Below are positions 29,982 through 39,226 of a stretch of DNA of 64,000 nucleotides, in pieces (the stretch's first letter is position 1; each line of letters begins with the position of its first letter). Source of the DNA: an uncultured Paracoccaceae bacterium (GTDB taxonomy: Bacteria > Pseudomonadota > Alphaproteobacteria > Rhodobacterales > Rhodobacteraceae); the NCBI GenBank assembly GCA_937983405.1, contig CALJZN010000004.1, positions 35,659-99,658 on the forward strand. The letters are read 5' to 3'. The notes under the pieces are model-generated. The model made no database searches, was not told the DNA's origin, and was given only the letters and a program-made list of their open reading frames with translations. The position numbers and the translations under genes are program-made.

Positions 29982-30911
29982 ATGGCCCGCACCGCCCACA
30001 TGCCGCCCGTGCAGCCCGGGCAGGATGCCGTCGCCCTGTTCGAGGCCCACCGCGCCCGGCTGATCCGCGAGAAGCTTGTCGTCAACCTCACGCTGCTGGC
30101 GCTGTTCCTGGCGCTTCTGTTCTGGTCGATCAGCGTCTCGCGCTTCTGGCCCGACCGGCTGGCGGCAGGCTTCCCGCGCATCTTCGAATATTTCGGCACC
30201 GTCCTGCCCGACCTGCGCTGGGAGGTGCTGTTCGAGGGCCGCAATGCGGCGGGCCGCTTCCCGCCCGGCTCGATCGGCTACTGGTACAACGACTTCTGGA
30301 AATACCTGCGGCTGATCTGGGAGACGATCCTGATGGCCGTCACCGCGACGCTCGTCGCGACCGCGCTGGCGGTGATCCTCAGCCTCGTTGCGGCGCGCAA
30401 CGTCACGCCCAACCTCTGGCTGGCGGCGGCGGCGCGGCGGTTCCTCGAGTTCTGCCGCGGCGTGCCCGAGATCCTGTTCGCGCTGGTGTTCGTCTTCGCG
30501 GTGGGCATCGGCCCGCTGGCGGGGGTGCTGGCCATCACCATCCACGCCACCGGCGCGCTGGGCAAGCTCTTCTCCGAGGTGGTCGAGAACGCCTCGATGC
30601 GCCCTGTGGACGGCATCGCCGCGGTCGGCGGCAGCTGGGCGCAGCGGATGCGCTACGGCATCCTGCCGCAGGTCGCGCCCAACTTCACATCCTATGCGCT
30701 GTGGCGGTTCGAGATCAACGTCCGCGCCTCGGCGGTGGTGGGCTTCGTCGGCGCCGGCGGGATCGGTCAGGAGATCAACCATGTCATCAGCTTCTATTCC
30801 GATGATCGGGTGCTGGCGGTGCTGCTCATCGTCGTGCTGACAGTGACGCTGATCGACCTCGTCTCGGAACGCGCGCGCCACGCGCTGATCGGCAGGGAGA
30901 GCCTGAGATGA
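29982..30911 (+). CDS. phnE: phosphonate ABC transporter permease 1
   Basis: PhnE motifs; 309 aa; adjacent to phnC. Confidence 0.9.
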   Translation: MARTAHMPPVQPGQDAVALFEAHRARLIREKLVVNLTLLALFLALLFWSISVSRFWPDRLAAGFPRIFEYFGTVLPDLRWEVLFEGRNAAGRFPPGSIGYWYNDFWKYLRLIWETILMAVTATLVATALAVILSLVAARNVTPNLWLAAAARRFLEFCRGVPEILFALVFVFAVGIGPLAGVLAITIHATGALGKLFSEVVENASMRPVDGIAAVGGSWAQRMRYGILPQVAPNFTSYALWRFEINVRASAVVGFVGAGGIGQEINHVISFYSDDRVLAVLLIVVLTVTLIDLVSERARHALIGRESLR

Positions 30912-31765
30912 CCGCGCTGACCTTCGCCGCAATCACCGAGGCCGATGTCGCCGAGGCCCGGCGCACCCATCCGGCGGCCTTCGGCAATCCGCTGGTGCGG
31001 GCGCTCAAGATCGCGTCCTGGGCAGTGGTGATCGGCTATGTCGCCTATTCCTTCCATCTGTTCGAGGCCTGGAAGCTGCTCGAGAGCTCCGAGCGCGCGA
31101 TCCGCCTTGTCACCCGCATGGTCGCGTGGGAGGGGATGGCCGGCTGGTCCTATCGACAGATCTACACCGGTATCGCCCAGACCATCGCCATGGCCTTCCT
31201 CGGCACGCTGCTGGGGACGATCTTTGCGCTCGGACTCGGCTTTCTTGCCGCGCGCAACACGATGCCGGTGGGCGTCTTGCGCCATGCGGTGCGCCGGCTG
31301 CTCGACATCTTCCGCGGCGTGGACAGCGTGGTCTGGGCGCTCGTCTTCGTGCGGGCGGTGGGCCTTGGCCCGCTGGCCGGGGTGCTGGCGATTTGGGTGT
31401 CGGACATGGGCAACCTCGCCAAGCTCTACTCCGAGGCCATCGAGAACATCGACCGCAAGCAGGTCGAGGGCGTGCGCGCCACCGGCGCCGATGCCCCGCG
31501 GATCATCCGCTACGGCTATCTCCCGCAGATCCTGCCGGTGTTCATCTCGCTCTCGCTCTATTCCTTCGAATCCTCGGTGCGCTCGGCCACGATCCTCGGG
31601 CTGGTGGGCGCCGGCGGGATCGGGATGATCATCATCGAGCGGTTCCGCGCCGGGCTGTTCGACCAGGTGGCCTTCGTGGTCCTCAACGTGCTGATCGTGA
31701 TCGCCATCATCGACTGGGGTTCGGGGCTGATCCGCAAGCGCTTCATCGGCGAGCGCGGGCACTGA
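30908..31765 (+). CDS. phnE: phosphonate ABC transporter permease 2
   Basis: paralogous PhnE permease; ATGA overlap with the previous gene. Confidence 0.9.
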   Translation: MTALTFAAITEADVAEARRTHPAAFGNPLVRALKIASWAVVIGYVAYSFHLFEAWKLLESSERAIRLVTRMVAWEGMAGWSYRQIYTGIAQTIAMAFLGTLLGTIFALGLGFLAARNTMPVGVLRHAVRRLLDIFRGVDSVVWALVFVRAVGLGPLAGVLAIWVSDMGNLAKLYSEAIENIDRKQVEGVRATGADAPRIIRYGYLPQILPVFISLSLYSFESSVRSATILGLVGAGGIGMIIIERFRAGLFDQVAFVVLNVLIVIAIIDWGSGLIRKRFIGERGH

Positions 31766-31830
31766 GCCCGGGCGCGGGCGGTCGGCCGCCCCCGCCGGCC
31801 CTGCCCGGCGGCGGCGCGCAAGGGGGGGGC

Positions 31831-32448
31831 ATGGGCAAGGGACTGAACGGCGACGGTCCGCTCATCCATCCGGGCTGCGACATCCGCAACGCGCAGTTCG
31901 GCCCCTGGACCGAAGTCGGGCCGGGCAGCGTGATCCTCAATTCCAGCTTCGGCGCCTACAGCTACTGCACGCGACTGTGCGACATCGCCAACGCCACGGT
32001 CGGCAAGTTCGTCAACATCGCCGCGATGGTCCGCATCGGGCCCACCGACCACCCCATGGCGCGGGCCAGCCAGCACCATTTCCTCTACCGCTCGTCCGAC
32101 TACTGGCCGGACGAGGCCGACGATGCGGCGTTCTTCGCCGCCCGCGCCGCCCGCCGCACCACGATCGGGCACGACGTCTGGATCGGGCACGGCGCCATCG
32201 TCCGGCCCGAGGTGACGGTGGGCGACGGCGCGGTGATCGGCGCGGGGGCGGTGGTGACGAAGGACGTGGCGCCCTACAGCATCGTCGCCGGGGTGCCGGC
32301 GGCGCCGATCCGCGCGCGCTTTCCGCGCGCGGTGGCCGAGGGGTTGCAGCGCCTCGCCTGGTGGGACTGGGACCACGACCGGCTGCGCGCGGCGCTGCCC
32401 GATTTCCGAAGCCTCGACGCGGCCGACTTCCTGGCGAAATACGGCTGA
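31831..32448 (+). CDS. hexapeptide-repeat transferase of phosphonate clusters
   Basis: left-handed beta-helix repeats (GHDVWIGHGAIV, GDGAVIGAGAVVTKDV). Confidence 0.83.
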   Translation: MGKGLNGDGPLIHPGCDIRNAQFGPWTEVGPGSVILNSSFGAYSYCTRLCDIANATVGKFVNIAAMVRIGPTDHPMARASQHHFLYRSSDYWPDEADDAAFFAARAARRTTIGHDVWIGHGAIVRPEVTVGDGAVIGAGAVVTKDVAPYSIVAGVPAAPIRARFPRAVAEGLQRLAWWDWDHDRLRAALPDFRSLDAADFLAKYG

Positions 32449-32450
32449 GC

Positions 32451-33629
32451 CTACTGCGCCGCCAGCGCCCGCTCCGCACCCGCGCCGAGAAAGCGCGCCC
32501 CCGCCGCCCCCGTCAACCACGCCAGCCGGCCGGCGGCGATGGTCGCCTCGATCCGGCGGGTCGCGGGGTTCATCACCACGAGGTCGGCGCGGCGCCCCGG
32601 GGTAAGGGCGCCGCGGTCGGCAAGCCCGAAGATGCGCGCGGGGGCGGTCGAGATCATCTCCCACGCCGCCGGGAAGGTCGCGACGCGCTGGTCGGCCAGC
32701 ACCCAGGCGGCCTGGGCGAGCGCGGGCACGTAGTAGTCCGACACCAGCGCGTCGCAGAGCCCGTCCTCGATCAGCGCCATGGCGGCGATGTTGCCCGCCT
32801 GCGAGCCGCCGCGGACCACGTTGGGCGCGCCCATGAGCACCGGCTCGCCGGCCGCGCGGGCGGCGCGGGCGGCCGCCACGGTGGTGGGAAACTCGCAGAT
32901 CGGCGCGCCGAGGGCGCGGAAGCGCGCGCGCGTCTCCGCCGTGGCATCGTCGTGCGAGCCCATCGTCACCCCCGCCTGCGCCAGCCGCTCGGCAAGCGCG
33001 CGCAGCGCCGCGGGCACGCGGGGCTCCTGCGCCTGCGCCCCGCGGACGATGGCCAGCAGACCCTCGGGCGTGTGGCCGTTGTGGCCGGCCCACAGCGCGA
33101 AGCGGTCGGGCCGGCGTGCGGCCAGGTCCACCGCCTCGGGCAGGTGGTTGTTGAACACCAGATAGTCCACGCCGAAGCGCGCCATCGCCGCCACCAGCCG
33201 GTCGTGGTCCTCGAGCATGTGGGTCTCGAAACGCACCTGCACCCGGATGTCGGCGGTCAGCCGATGCGCCATCTCGGCCACGGCCTGCATCAGCTCCTCG
33301 GCGCGGTCGGGGCTGCGGGTGCCCCCCTCCCACGACCAGCTTTGCGCGAACCAGGCGGTGGTCACCCCGGCGGCGCCCAGTTCGGCGTCGGCGCTGACCA
33401 GCGCGCGGCGGGTGTCGAAGGGCGCGGTCGGGCGCGGGCGCAGGTGATGCTCGAACCCGTCGCCGTGCAGGTCGACGATGCCGGGCAGCAGCCAGTAGCC
33501 GGACAGGTCCACCTCGGGCGCGGCATGGTCGGCGATGCGGCCCTGCGACAGGGTCAGCGCGGTGTCGTGCAGGGCACCGTCCAGCAGCACAAGGGCGCCG
33601 GTCAGGCGAAGGTCGGGCAGCAGGGTCAT
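32451..33629 (-). CDS. PhnM-like amidohydrolase, divergent paralog 1
   Basis: PGIVDLHGDGFEHHLRPRP, GSHDDAT, GAPNVVRGGSQAGN. Confidence 0.85.
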   Translation of the reverse strand: MTLLPDLRLTGALVLLDGALHDTALTLSQGRIADHAAPEVDLSGYWLLPGIVDLHGDGFEHHLRPRPTAPFDTRRALVSADAELGAAGVTTAWFAQSWSWEGGTRSPDRAEELMQAVAEMAHRLTADIRVQVRFETHMLEDHDRLVAAMARFGVDYLVFNNHLPEAVDLAARRPDRFALWAGHNGHTPEGLLAIVRGAQAQEPRVPAALRALAERLAQAGVTMGSHDDATAETRARFRALGAPICEFPTTVAAARAARAAGEPVLMGAPNVVRGGSQAGNIAAMALIEDGLCDALVSDYYVPALAQAAWVLADQRVATFPAAWEMISTAPARIFGLADRGALTPGRRADLVVMNPATRRIEATIAAGRLAWLTGAAGARFLGAGAERALAAQ

Positions 33630-33672
33630 GGGGAGGGCCTCCGGGATCGCTTCGTGCGATAGCAGACCGGCG

Positions 33673-33690
33673 GTGACGATGCGATGACAG
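33673..33690 (-). promoter_or_regulatory. Pho box CTGTCAT-CGCA-TCGTCAC upstream of phnM paralog 1
   Basis: two heptamers with exact 4-nt spacer, 44 nt upstream of the start codon. Confidence 0.65.
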
Positions 33691-33702
33691 AACGACGCCG
33701 CA

Positions 33703-34413
33703 TCACGGATTTTCGACGATCAGCTGCACCCGCGCGCCGGCAAACCAGGTGCGGCCGTATTCCACGGCCCGGCCCTCGGGGTCGACGTTGATCGCGACCG
33801 TCCGCAGCAGCGGGGCGCCCACGGGCAGATGCAGATGCCGCGCGCGCATCGCGTCCGCCGCCTCGGCCGAGACGCGGGTCGAGCGGCGGGTGTAGTCGGC
33901 CACCCCCGCCTCGGCCAGCGCGGCCGTGACCGACAGGTGGCGGCGCAGCGCCTCCGGCAGGGCCGGAAGGCGCCGGGCATCGAAGGCCGAGCGGAACAGG
34001 CTGATCGGCACGCCGTCGGCCAGGCTTACGCCTTCCCACAGATGCACCGGGGCGCCGGGGGGCAGGCCCAGCGCCTCGGCCTCGCGCGGCTCGGCCGGCA
34101 GGGTTTCCAGCCGCAGGATGCGCTTTTCCGGGGTCTGCCCTGCCGACAGCAGGTTGTCGCGAAAGCGCGTGCGGCGGGTCAGCGGATAGTCCGTCACCCG
34201 CCCGGTGACGAACACCCCCGCCCCGCGCCGGGCATGGACCAGCCCCGCCTCGGCCAGCGCCGCCAGGGCCCGGCGGACGGTGTGGCGGTTGACGCCGAAG
34301 CGCTGCGCCAGCTGCGCCTCGGTCGGCAGCCGGTCGCCCGGCTGCCAGCGCCCGGCGGCGAGGTCGGCCGCCAGCGCGTCGCGCAGGTCGGACCACAGGG
34401 CGGGAGGGGACAT
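33703..34413 (-). CDS. phnF: GntR/HutC-family phosphonate regulator PhnF
   Basis: wHTH GDRLPTEAQLAQRFGVNRHTVRRALAALAEAGLV; UTRA domain; divergent to phnG. Confidence 0.9.
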   Translation of the reverse strand: MSPPALWSDLRDALAADLAAGRWQPGDRLPTEAQLAQRFGVNRHTVRRALAALAEAGLVHARRGAGVFVTGRVTDYPLTRRTRFRDNLLSAGQTPEKRILRLETLPAEPREAEALGLPPGAPVHLWEGVSLADGVPISLFRSAFDARRLPALPEALRRHLSVTAALAEAGVADYTRRSTRVSAEAADAMRARHLHLPVGAPLLRTVAINVDPEGRAVEYGRTWFAGARVQLIVENP

Positions 34414-34462
34414 GTCGCAGAAGCTTCACAGGATCGCGGTTGCCTCGGGTGGCTCTAGCCGA

Positions 34463-34485
34463 TATTTGTCTAGTTGTCCACAATA
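34463..34485. promoter_or_regulatory. candidate PhnF-binding region TATTTGTCTAGTTGTCCACAATA
   Basis: direct repeat TTGTCTAG/TTGTCCAC plus outer dyad TTGT...ACAA in an AT-rich phnF/phnG intergenic region. Confidence 0.4.
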
Positions 34486-34498
34486 CCGAGTCGCCGCG

Positions 34499-34972
34499 AT
34501 GCTCGATGCCCAGCCCGATGCCCGACCCGACGCTGCCCCGCAGGATCGCCAGGTCTGGATGGGCCTTCTCGCCCGCGCGCGGCCGGACGAGCTGGCGCGG
34601 CTGTGGGCCGGCCTGGGCGCGGAGCCGGCCTTCGACTGGCTGCGCCGGCCCGAGGCGGGGACGGTGATGCTGCGCGGCCGGGCCGGGGCGACGGGGGCGC
34701 CCTTCAACCTTGGCGAGATGACGGTGACGCGCGCCAGCCTGCGGCTGGCCTGCGGCACGGTGGGCCATGCCTGGGTGCAGGGCCGCGGGGCCGAGCACGC
34801 ACGGATCGCCGCGCTTGCGGATGCGCTGCTGCAGACCGACCGTGCCGGAGAGCTGCGCGCGGCGGTGCTCGGGCCGCTGGCGCAGGCCGAGGCGGCGCGG
34901 CGGGCCGCGCGCGCGGCGCGGGCGGCGGCGACGAAGGTGGAGTTCTTCACGATGGTGCGGGGCGAGGGATGA
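34499..34972 (+). CDS. phnG: C-P lyase subunit PhnG
   Basis: GAPFNLGEMTVTRASLRLACGTVGHAWVQGR. Confidence 0.92.
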   Translation: MLDAQPDARPDAAPQDRQVWMGLLARARPDELARLWAGLGAEPAFDWLRRPEAGTVMLRGRAGATGAPFNLGEMTVTRASLRLACGTVGHAWVQGRGAEHARIAALADALLQTDRAGELRAAVLGPLAQAEAARRAARAARAAATKVEFFTMVRGEG

Positions 34973-35541
34973 GTGCGGCCGAACCCCTGACCGGCGGCTT
35001 CGCCGCGCCTGCGCCCGATGCGGCGCGCGCCTTCCGCGCGATCCTCGAGGCCATGGCGCAGCCGGGCCGGATCGTGCGGCTGGCGGGGGCGGCGGCGCCG
35101 GCCCCGGCCGGGCCGGCGCTGGCGGCGGCGCTGCTCACACTGGCCGACGGCACGACGCCCGTGCATCTGGCCGGCGACCACGACACCCCCGCCCTGCGCG
35201 CCTGGCTGCGCTTTCACACCGGCGCGCCGCTGATGCCGCGGGCCGGGGCCGCCTTTGCCGTCGGCAGCTGGGCGGCGCTCCTGCCGCTGTCGGACTACGC
35301 CGCCGGGACCGCGGAATATCCCGACCGGTCGGCCACGCTGATCGTCGCGCTCGACCGGCTCGAGCCCGCCGGCGCCCGCCTGACCGGCCCCGGGATCGCG
35401 GCCGAGGCGCGGCTGTCGCTGCCCGAGACCGCGGCCTTCCGCGCCAATGCCGCGCGCTTTCCGCTGGGCGTCGATTTCCTGTTCGTCTGCGGCGACCGGC
35501 TTGCCGCCCTGCCCCGCAGCATTCGCGTGGAGGCCGCCTGA
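34969..35541 (+). CDS. phnH: C-P lyase subunit PhnH
   Basis: AFRAILEAMAQPGRI...; operon position. Confidence 0.9.
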   Translation: MSAAEPLTGGFAAPAPDAARAFRAILEAMAQPGRIVRLAGAAAPAPAGPALAAALLTLADGTTPVHLAGDHDTPALRAWLRFHTGAPLMPRAGAAFAVGSWAALLPLSDYAAGTAEYPDRSATLIVALDRLEPAGARLTGPGIAAEARLSLPETAAFRANAARFPLGVDFLFVCGDRLAALPRSIRVEAA

Positions 35542-36623
35542 TGTATGTCGCCGTCAAGGGGGGCGAGCGGGCGATCGCCGCCGCCCACGCCTGGCTTGCC
35601 GAGGAGCGGCGCGGCGACCCCGCCGTGCCCGAGCTTTCGCCCGACCAGATCCGCGAGCAGCTGCGCCTTGCCGTCAATCGCGTGATGGCCGAGGGCTCGC
35701 TCTACGACCCCGACCTGGCGGCGCTGGCGCTGAAGCAGGCGCGCGGCGATGCGGTCGAGGCGGTGTTCCTGATCCGCGCCTTCCGCACCACCCTGCCGCG
35801 GCTGGCGGCGTCGCGTCCGCTCGACACCGCCGCCATGGCCTGCGACCGGCGCATCAGCGCCACTTTCAAGGATGCGCCGGGCGGGCAGGTGCTGGGCCCG
35901 ACCTTCGACTATACCCACCGCCTGATCGACTTCGCGCTCGCCGCCGGGCTGCCCGTGCCGCCGGCCCCCGTGGCCCCCCCGCAGGCGGGGCCGATGCCGC
36001 ATATCACGGGCTTTCTCGACCGCGAGGGGCTGATCCGGCCCGAGCCGCCATCGGACGCCGAGCCGCCCGACCTGACGCGCGCGCCGCTGGCGCTGCCGGC
36101 CGACCGGGCGCTGCGGCTGCAGGCGCTGGCGCGCGCCGACGAGGGGTTCCTGCTCGCGCTCGCCTATTCCACCCAGCGCGGCTATGGCTCGACCCACGCC
36201 TTCGTGGGCGAGCTGCGCATCGGCCGGGTGCCGGTGGCGGTGGAGATCCCCGAGCTGGGCCTGGCCGTCGAGATCGGCGAGGTCGAGCTGACCGAATGCG
36301 AGACGGTGAACCAGTTCGCCGGCTCGAAGTCCGAGCCGCCGCAGTTCACCCGCGGCTACGGCCTCGCGCTGGGGATGAACGAACGCCGCACGATCGCGAT
36401 GGCGCTGGTGGACCGGGCGCTCTGCGCGCGCGAGCTGGGCGAGGACGTCGGCCGCGGCCCGGCGCAGGACGAGGAGTTCGTCCTCAGCCATTGCGACAAC
36501 ATCCAGGCGTCGGGCTTTCTCGAACACATCAAGCTGCCGCACTACGTCGATTTCCAGTCGGAGAGCGAGGGCCTGCGCGCCCGCCGCGCCGCCGCGCTGG
36601 CCGGTCGGGAGGCCGCGGAATGA
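35541..36623 (+). CDS. phnI: C-P lyase subunit PhnI
   Basis: MYVAVKGGERAIAAAHAWLAEERRG. Confidence 0.95.
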   Translation: MYVAVKGGERAIAAAHAWLAEERRGDPAVPELSPDQIREQLRLAVNRVMAEGSLYDPDLAALALKQARGDAVEAVFLIRAFRTTLPRLAASRPLDTAAMACDRRISATFKDAPGGQVLGPTFDYTHRLIDFALAAGLPVPPAPVAPPQAGPMPHITGFLDREGLIRPEPPSDAEPPDLTRAPLALPADRALRLQALARADEGFLLALAYSTQRGYGSTHAFVGELRIGRVPVAVEIPELGLAVEIGEVELTECETVNQFAGSKSEPPQFTRGYGLALGMNERRTIAMALVDRALCARELGEDVGRGPAQDEEFVLSHCDNIQASGFLEHIKLPHYVDFQSESEGLRARRAAALAGREAAE

Positions 36624-37492
36624 CCGGCTACACTTTTGCCTATCTCGACGAGCAGACCAAGCGGATGATCCGCCGCGCGCTGCTCAAGGCGGTGGCGATC
36701 CCGGGCTATCAGGTGCCGTTCTCGAGCCGCGAGATGCCCATGCCCTACGGCTGGGGCACGGGCGGCGTGCAGGTGACGGCCGCCTGCCTGACGCCCGAGG
36801 ACCGGCTCAAGGTGATCGACCAGGGCGCCGACGACACCACCAATGCGGTCTCGATCCGCAGCTTCTTCCGCAAGGTCGCGGGCGTCGCCACCACCGAGGC
36901 GACGGCCGAGGCCACCATCATCCAGACCCGCCACCGCATTCCCGAGACGCCGCTGGCCGAGGGGCAGATCCTTGTCTTCCAGGTGCCGATCCCCGAGCCG
37001 CTGCGCTTTCTGGAGCCGCGCGAGACCGAGACGCGCAAGATGCACGCGCTGGCCGACTACGGGCTGATGCATGTGCGACTGTACGAGGACATCGCCCGCC
37101 ACGGCGCGATCACCCGGGCCTACGCCTATCCGGTGCAGGTCGAGGGGCGCTATGTAATGGATCCCTCGCCGATCCCCAAGTTCGACAACCCCAAGCTGCA
37201 CCGCTCGCCCGCGCTGATGCTGTTCGGCGCCGGGCGCGAGCAGCGCATCTATGCCCTGCCGCCCTACACGGAGGTCCGCAGCCTGGATTTCGAGGACTAC
37301 CCCTTCGAGCCGACCAAGGCCGGACATGCCTGCGCGCTGTGCGGCGACGACGCCAGCTATCTTGACGAGGTGATCGTGGACGACGCCGGCGGGCGGATGT
37401 TCGTCTGCTCCGACACCGACCACTGCCGCAGCCGGCGCGCCGCCGGGCGGCGCGGCACCATGGCCGCCCCCTTCGAGGACGCCGCCGCATGA
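36620..37492 (+). CDS. phnJ: alpha-D-ribose 1-methylphosphonate 5-phosphate C-P lyase
   Basis: GYQVPFSSREMPMPYGWGTGG; CALC...CSDTDHC cysteine motif intact. Confidence 0.97.
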   Translation: MTGYTFAYLDEQTKRMIRRALLKAVAIPGYQVPFSSREMPMPYGWGTGGVQVTAACLTPEDRLKVIDQGADDTTNAVSIRSFFRKVAGVATTEATAEATIIQTRHRIPETPLAEGQILVFQVPIPEPLRFLEPRETETRKMHALADYGLMHVRLYEDIARHGAITRAYAYPVQVEGRYVMDPSPIPKFDNPKLHRSPALMLFGAGREQRIYALPPYTEVRSLDFEDYPFEPTKAGHACALCGDDASYLDEVIVDDAGGRMFVCSDTDHCRSRRAAGRRGTMAAPFEDAAA

Positions 37493-38262
37493 GCGCGCCG
37501 ATCCTGCAGGTGCGCGGGCTGACGAAGCGCTACGGCGCCCGCATCGGCTGCGCCGAGGTGGGGTTCGACCTCTGGCCGGGCGAGGTGATGGGCGTCGTGG
37601 GCGAATCGGGGTCGGGCAAGTCCACCCTGCTGGCCTGCCTGTCGGGGCATCTGGCGCCCGATGCCGGCAGCGTGGTCTGGCGCCGCCGCGACGGCGCACC
37701 GGTCGAGACGCTCGCGCTGCCCGAGCGCGACCGCCGGGCGCTGATGCGCAGCGACTGGGCCTTCGTGCACCAGAACCCGCGCGACGGGCTGCGCATGGGC
37801 GTGACCGCGGGGGGCAACATCGGCGAGCGGCTGATGGCCCGGGGCGCGCGCCACTACGGGGCGATCCGCGCCGCGGCGGCCGACTGGCTGGCCCGGGTCG
37901 AGATCGACCCCGGGCGGATCGACGAGGCCCCCCGCGCCTTCTCGGGCGGGATGCAGCAGCGCCTGCAGATCGCCCGCGCGCTGGTGACCGCGCCGCGGCT
38001 GGTATTCATGGACGAACCCACCGGCGGCCTCGACGTCAGCGTGCAGGCCCGGCTGCTGGACCTCTTGCGGGGCCTGGTGCGCGACCTCGGCCTGTCGGCG
38101 ATCGTGGTCACGCACGACCTGGCGGTGGTGCGGCTGCTCGCGCAGCGGCTGATGGTGATGAAGGACGGCCGCGTGGTCGAGGCGGGGCTGACCGACCAGG
38201 TGCTCGACGATCCCCGCCACGCCTATACCCAGCTTCTGGTCAGTTCCGTGCTGCAGGTGTGA
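37489..38262 (+). CDS. phnK: C-P lyase system ATP-binding protein PhnK
   Basis: Walker A GESGSGKST; FSGGMQQRLQIARAL. Confidence 0.94.
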   Translation: MSAPILQVRGLTKRYGARIGCAEVGFDLWPGEVMGVVGESGSGKSTLLACLSGHLAPDAGSVVWRRRDGAPVETLALPERDRRALMRSDWAFVHQNPRDGLRMGVTAGGNIGERLMARGARHYGAIRAAAADWLARVEIDPGRIDEAPRAFSGGMQQRLQIARALVTAPRLVFMDEPTGGLDVSVQARLLDLLRGLVRDLGLSAIVVTHDLAVVRLLAQRLMVMKDGRVVEAGLTDQVLDDPRHAYTQLLVSSVLQV

Positions 38263-38266
38263 CGCG

Positions 38267-39226
38267 ATGATGCATGTCTGGCGCCCCGAGGGCGGCCGCC
38301 TCGTCCGGCTGGACGAGGGCGTGCCCCTGTCCGCAGCCCTCTGGATCGACCTCGACTGTCCGACGCCCGAACAGGCGGCGGCCGTCGCCGCGCTGGGCGT
38401 CGCGGTGCCGACCCTCGCCGAGATGGAGGAGATCGAGCTCTCCGCCCGGCTGTACCGCGAGGGCGGGGCGAGCTACATGACCGTGACGCTGCCCGGCGCG
38501 TCCCTGACCAAGGATGCGGTCATCGGGCCGGTGACGTTCATCGTCACCGCCGAGCGGCTGGTGACGGTGCGCCACCACGCCCCGCGCCCGTTCGAGACCT
38601 ACCCCGAGCGTGCCCATCGCACCGGCAGCGGCTGCGAGACCCCCGACCGGCTGTTCCTGGGCCTGATCGAGGAGATCGTGGGCCGGCAGGCCGACATCCT
38701 CGAACAGTGCGGCCGCGCCCTCGATGCGGCGACGGCGCAGGTCTACGCCGACGGCGGCGCGGCGCGGGCCGAGACGTTGCAGGCGCAGCTGCGCGAGATC
38801 GGCCTGCAGTCGGAACAGATCGGCCGCGTGCGCCTGGCGCTGCTCACGCTCGAACGGGCGATCGGCTTCTTCGGCCAGTCGCTCGTCGACCGTCCGAAGG
38901 ACCCGGGCCAGCGCGGCACCCTCAAGGGCCTGATCCGCGACATCCGGGCGCTCGAGGTGCACGCCGATTTCCTGTCGTCGCGGGTGACGATGGCGGCCGA
39001 GGCCACGCTGGGCATGATCAACATCAGCCAGGCCCAGACGATCAAGATCGTCTCGGTGGTGGCGGTGGTGTTCCTGCCGCCCACGGTGATCGCCTCGGCC
39101 TACGGGATGAACTTCGAGGTCATGCCCGAGCTCGGCTGGGACTACGGCTATCCCATGGCGCTGGCGCTGATGCTGGCCTCGGCGGTGGGCACCTACCTGT
39201 TCTTCAAGTGGAAGCAATGGCTGTGA
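38267..39226 (+). CDS. corA: CorA-family divalent cation transporter
   Basis: signature YGMNFE plus two C-terminal TM helices; lies between phnK and phnL. Confidence 0.92.
   Translation: MMHVWRPEGGRLVRLDEGVPLSAALWIDLDCPTPEQAAAVAALGVAVPTLAEMEEIELSARLYREGGASYMTVTLPGASLTKDAVIGPVTFIVTAERLVTVRHHAPRPFETYPERAHRTGSGCETPDRLFLGLIEEIVGRQADILEQCGRALDAATAQVYADGGAARAETLQAQLREIGLQSEQIGRVRLALLTLERAIGFFGQSLVDRPKDPGQRGTLKGLIRDIRALEVHADFLSSRVTMAAEATLGMINISQAQTIKIVSVVAVVFLPPTVIASAYGMNFEVMPELGWDYGYPMALALMLASAVGTYLFFKWKQWL

Noticed and set aside
28047-30932. 961-aa minus-strand ORF antisense to phnD-phnC-phnE
   Set aside because: Low-complexity Arg/His/Gln/Asp-rich translation typical of the antisense frame in high-GC genes; the + strand has clear family matches.
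34392-34420. Weak 11-bp-period Pho-like heptamers around the phnF start (ATGTCGC-AGAA-GCTTCAC)
   Set aside because: Only about 4-5 of 7 matches per heptamer and overlapping the phnF start codon.
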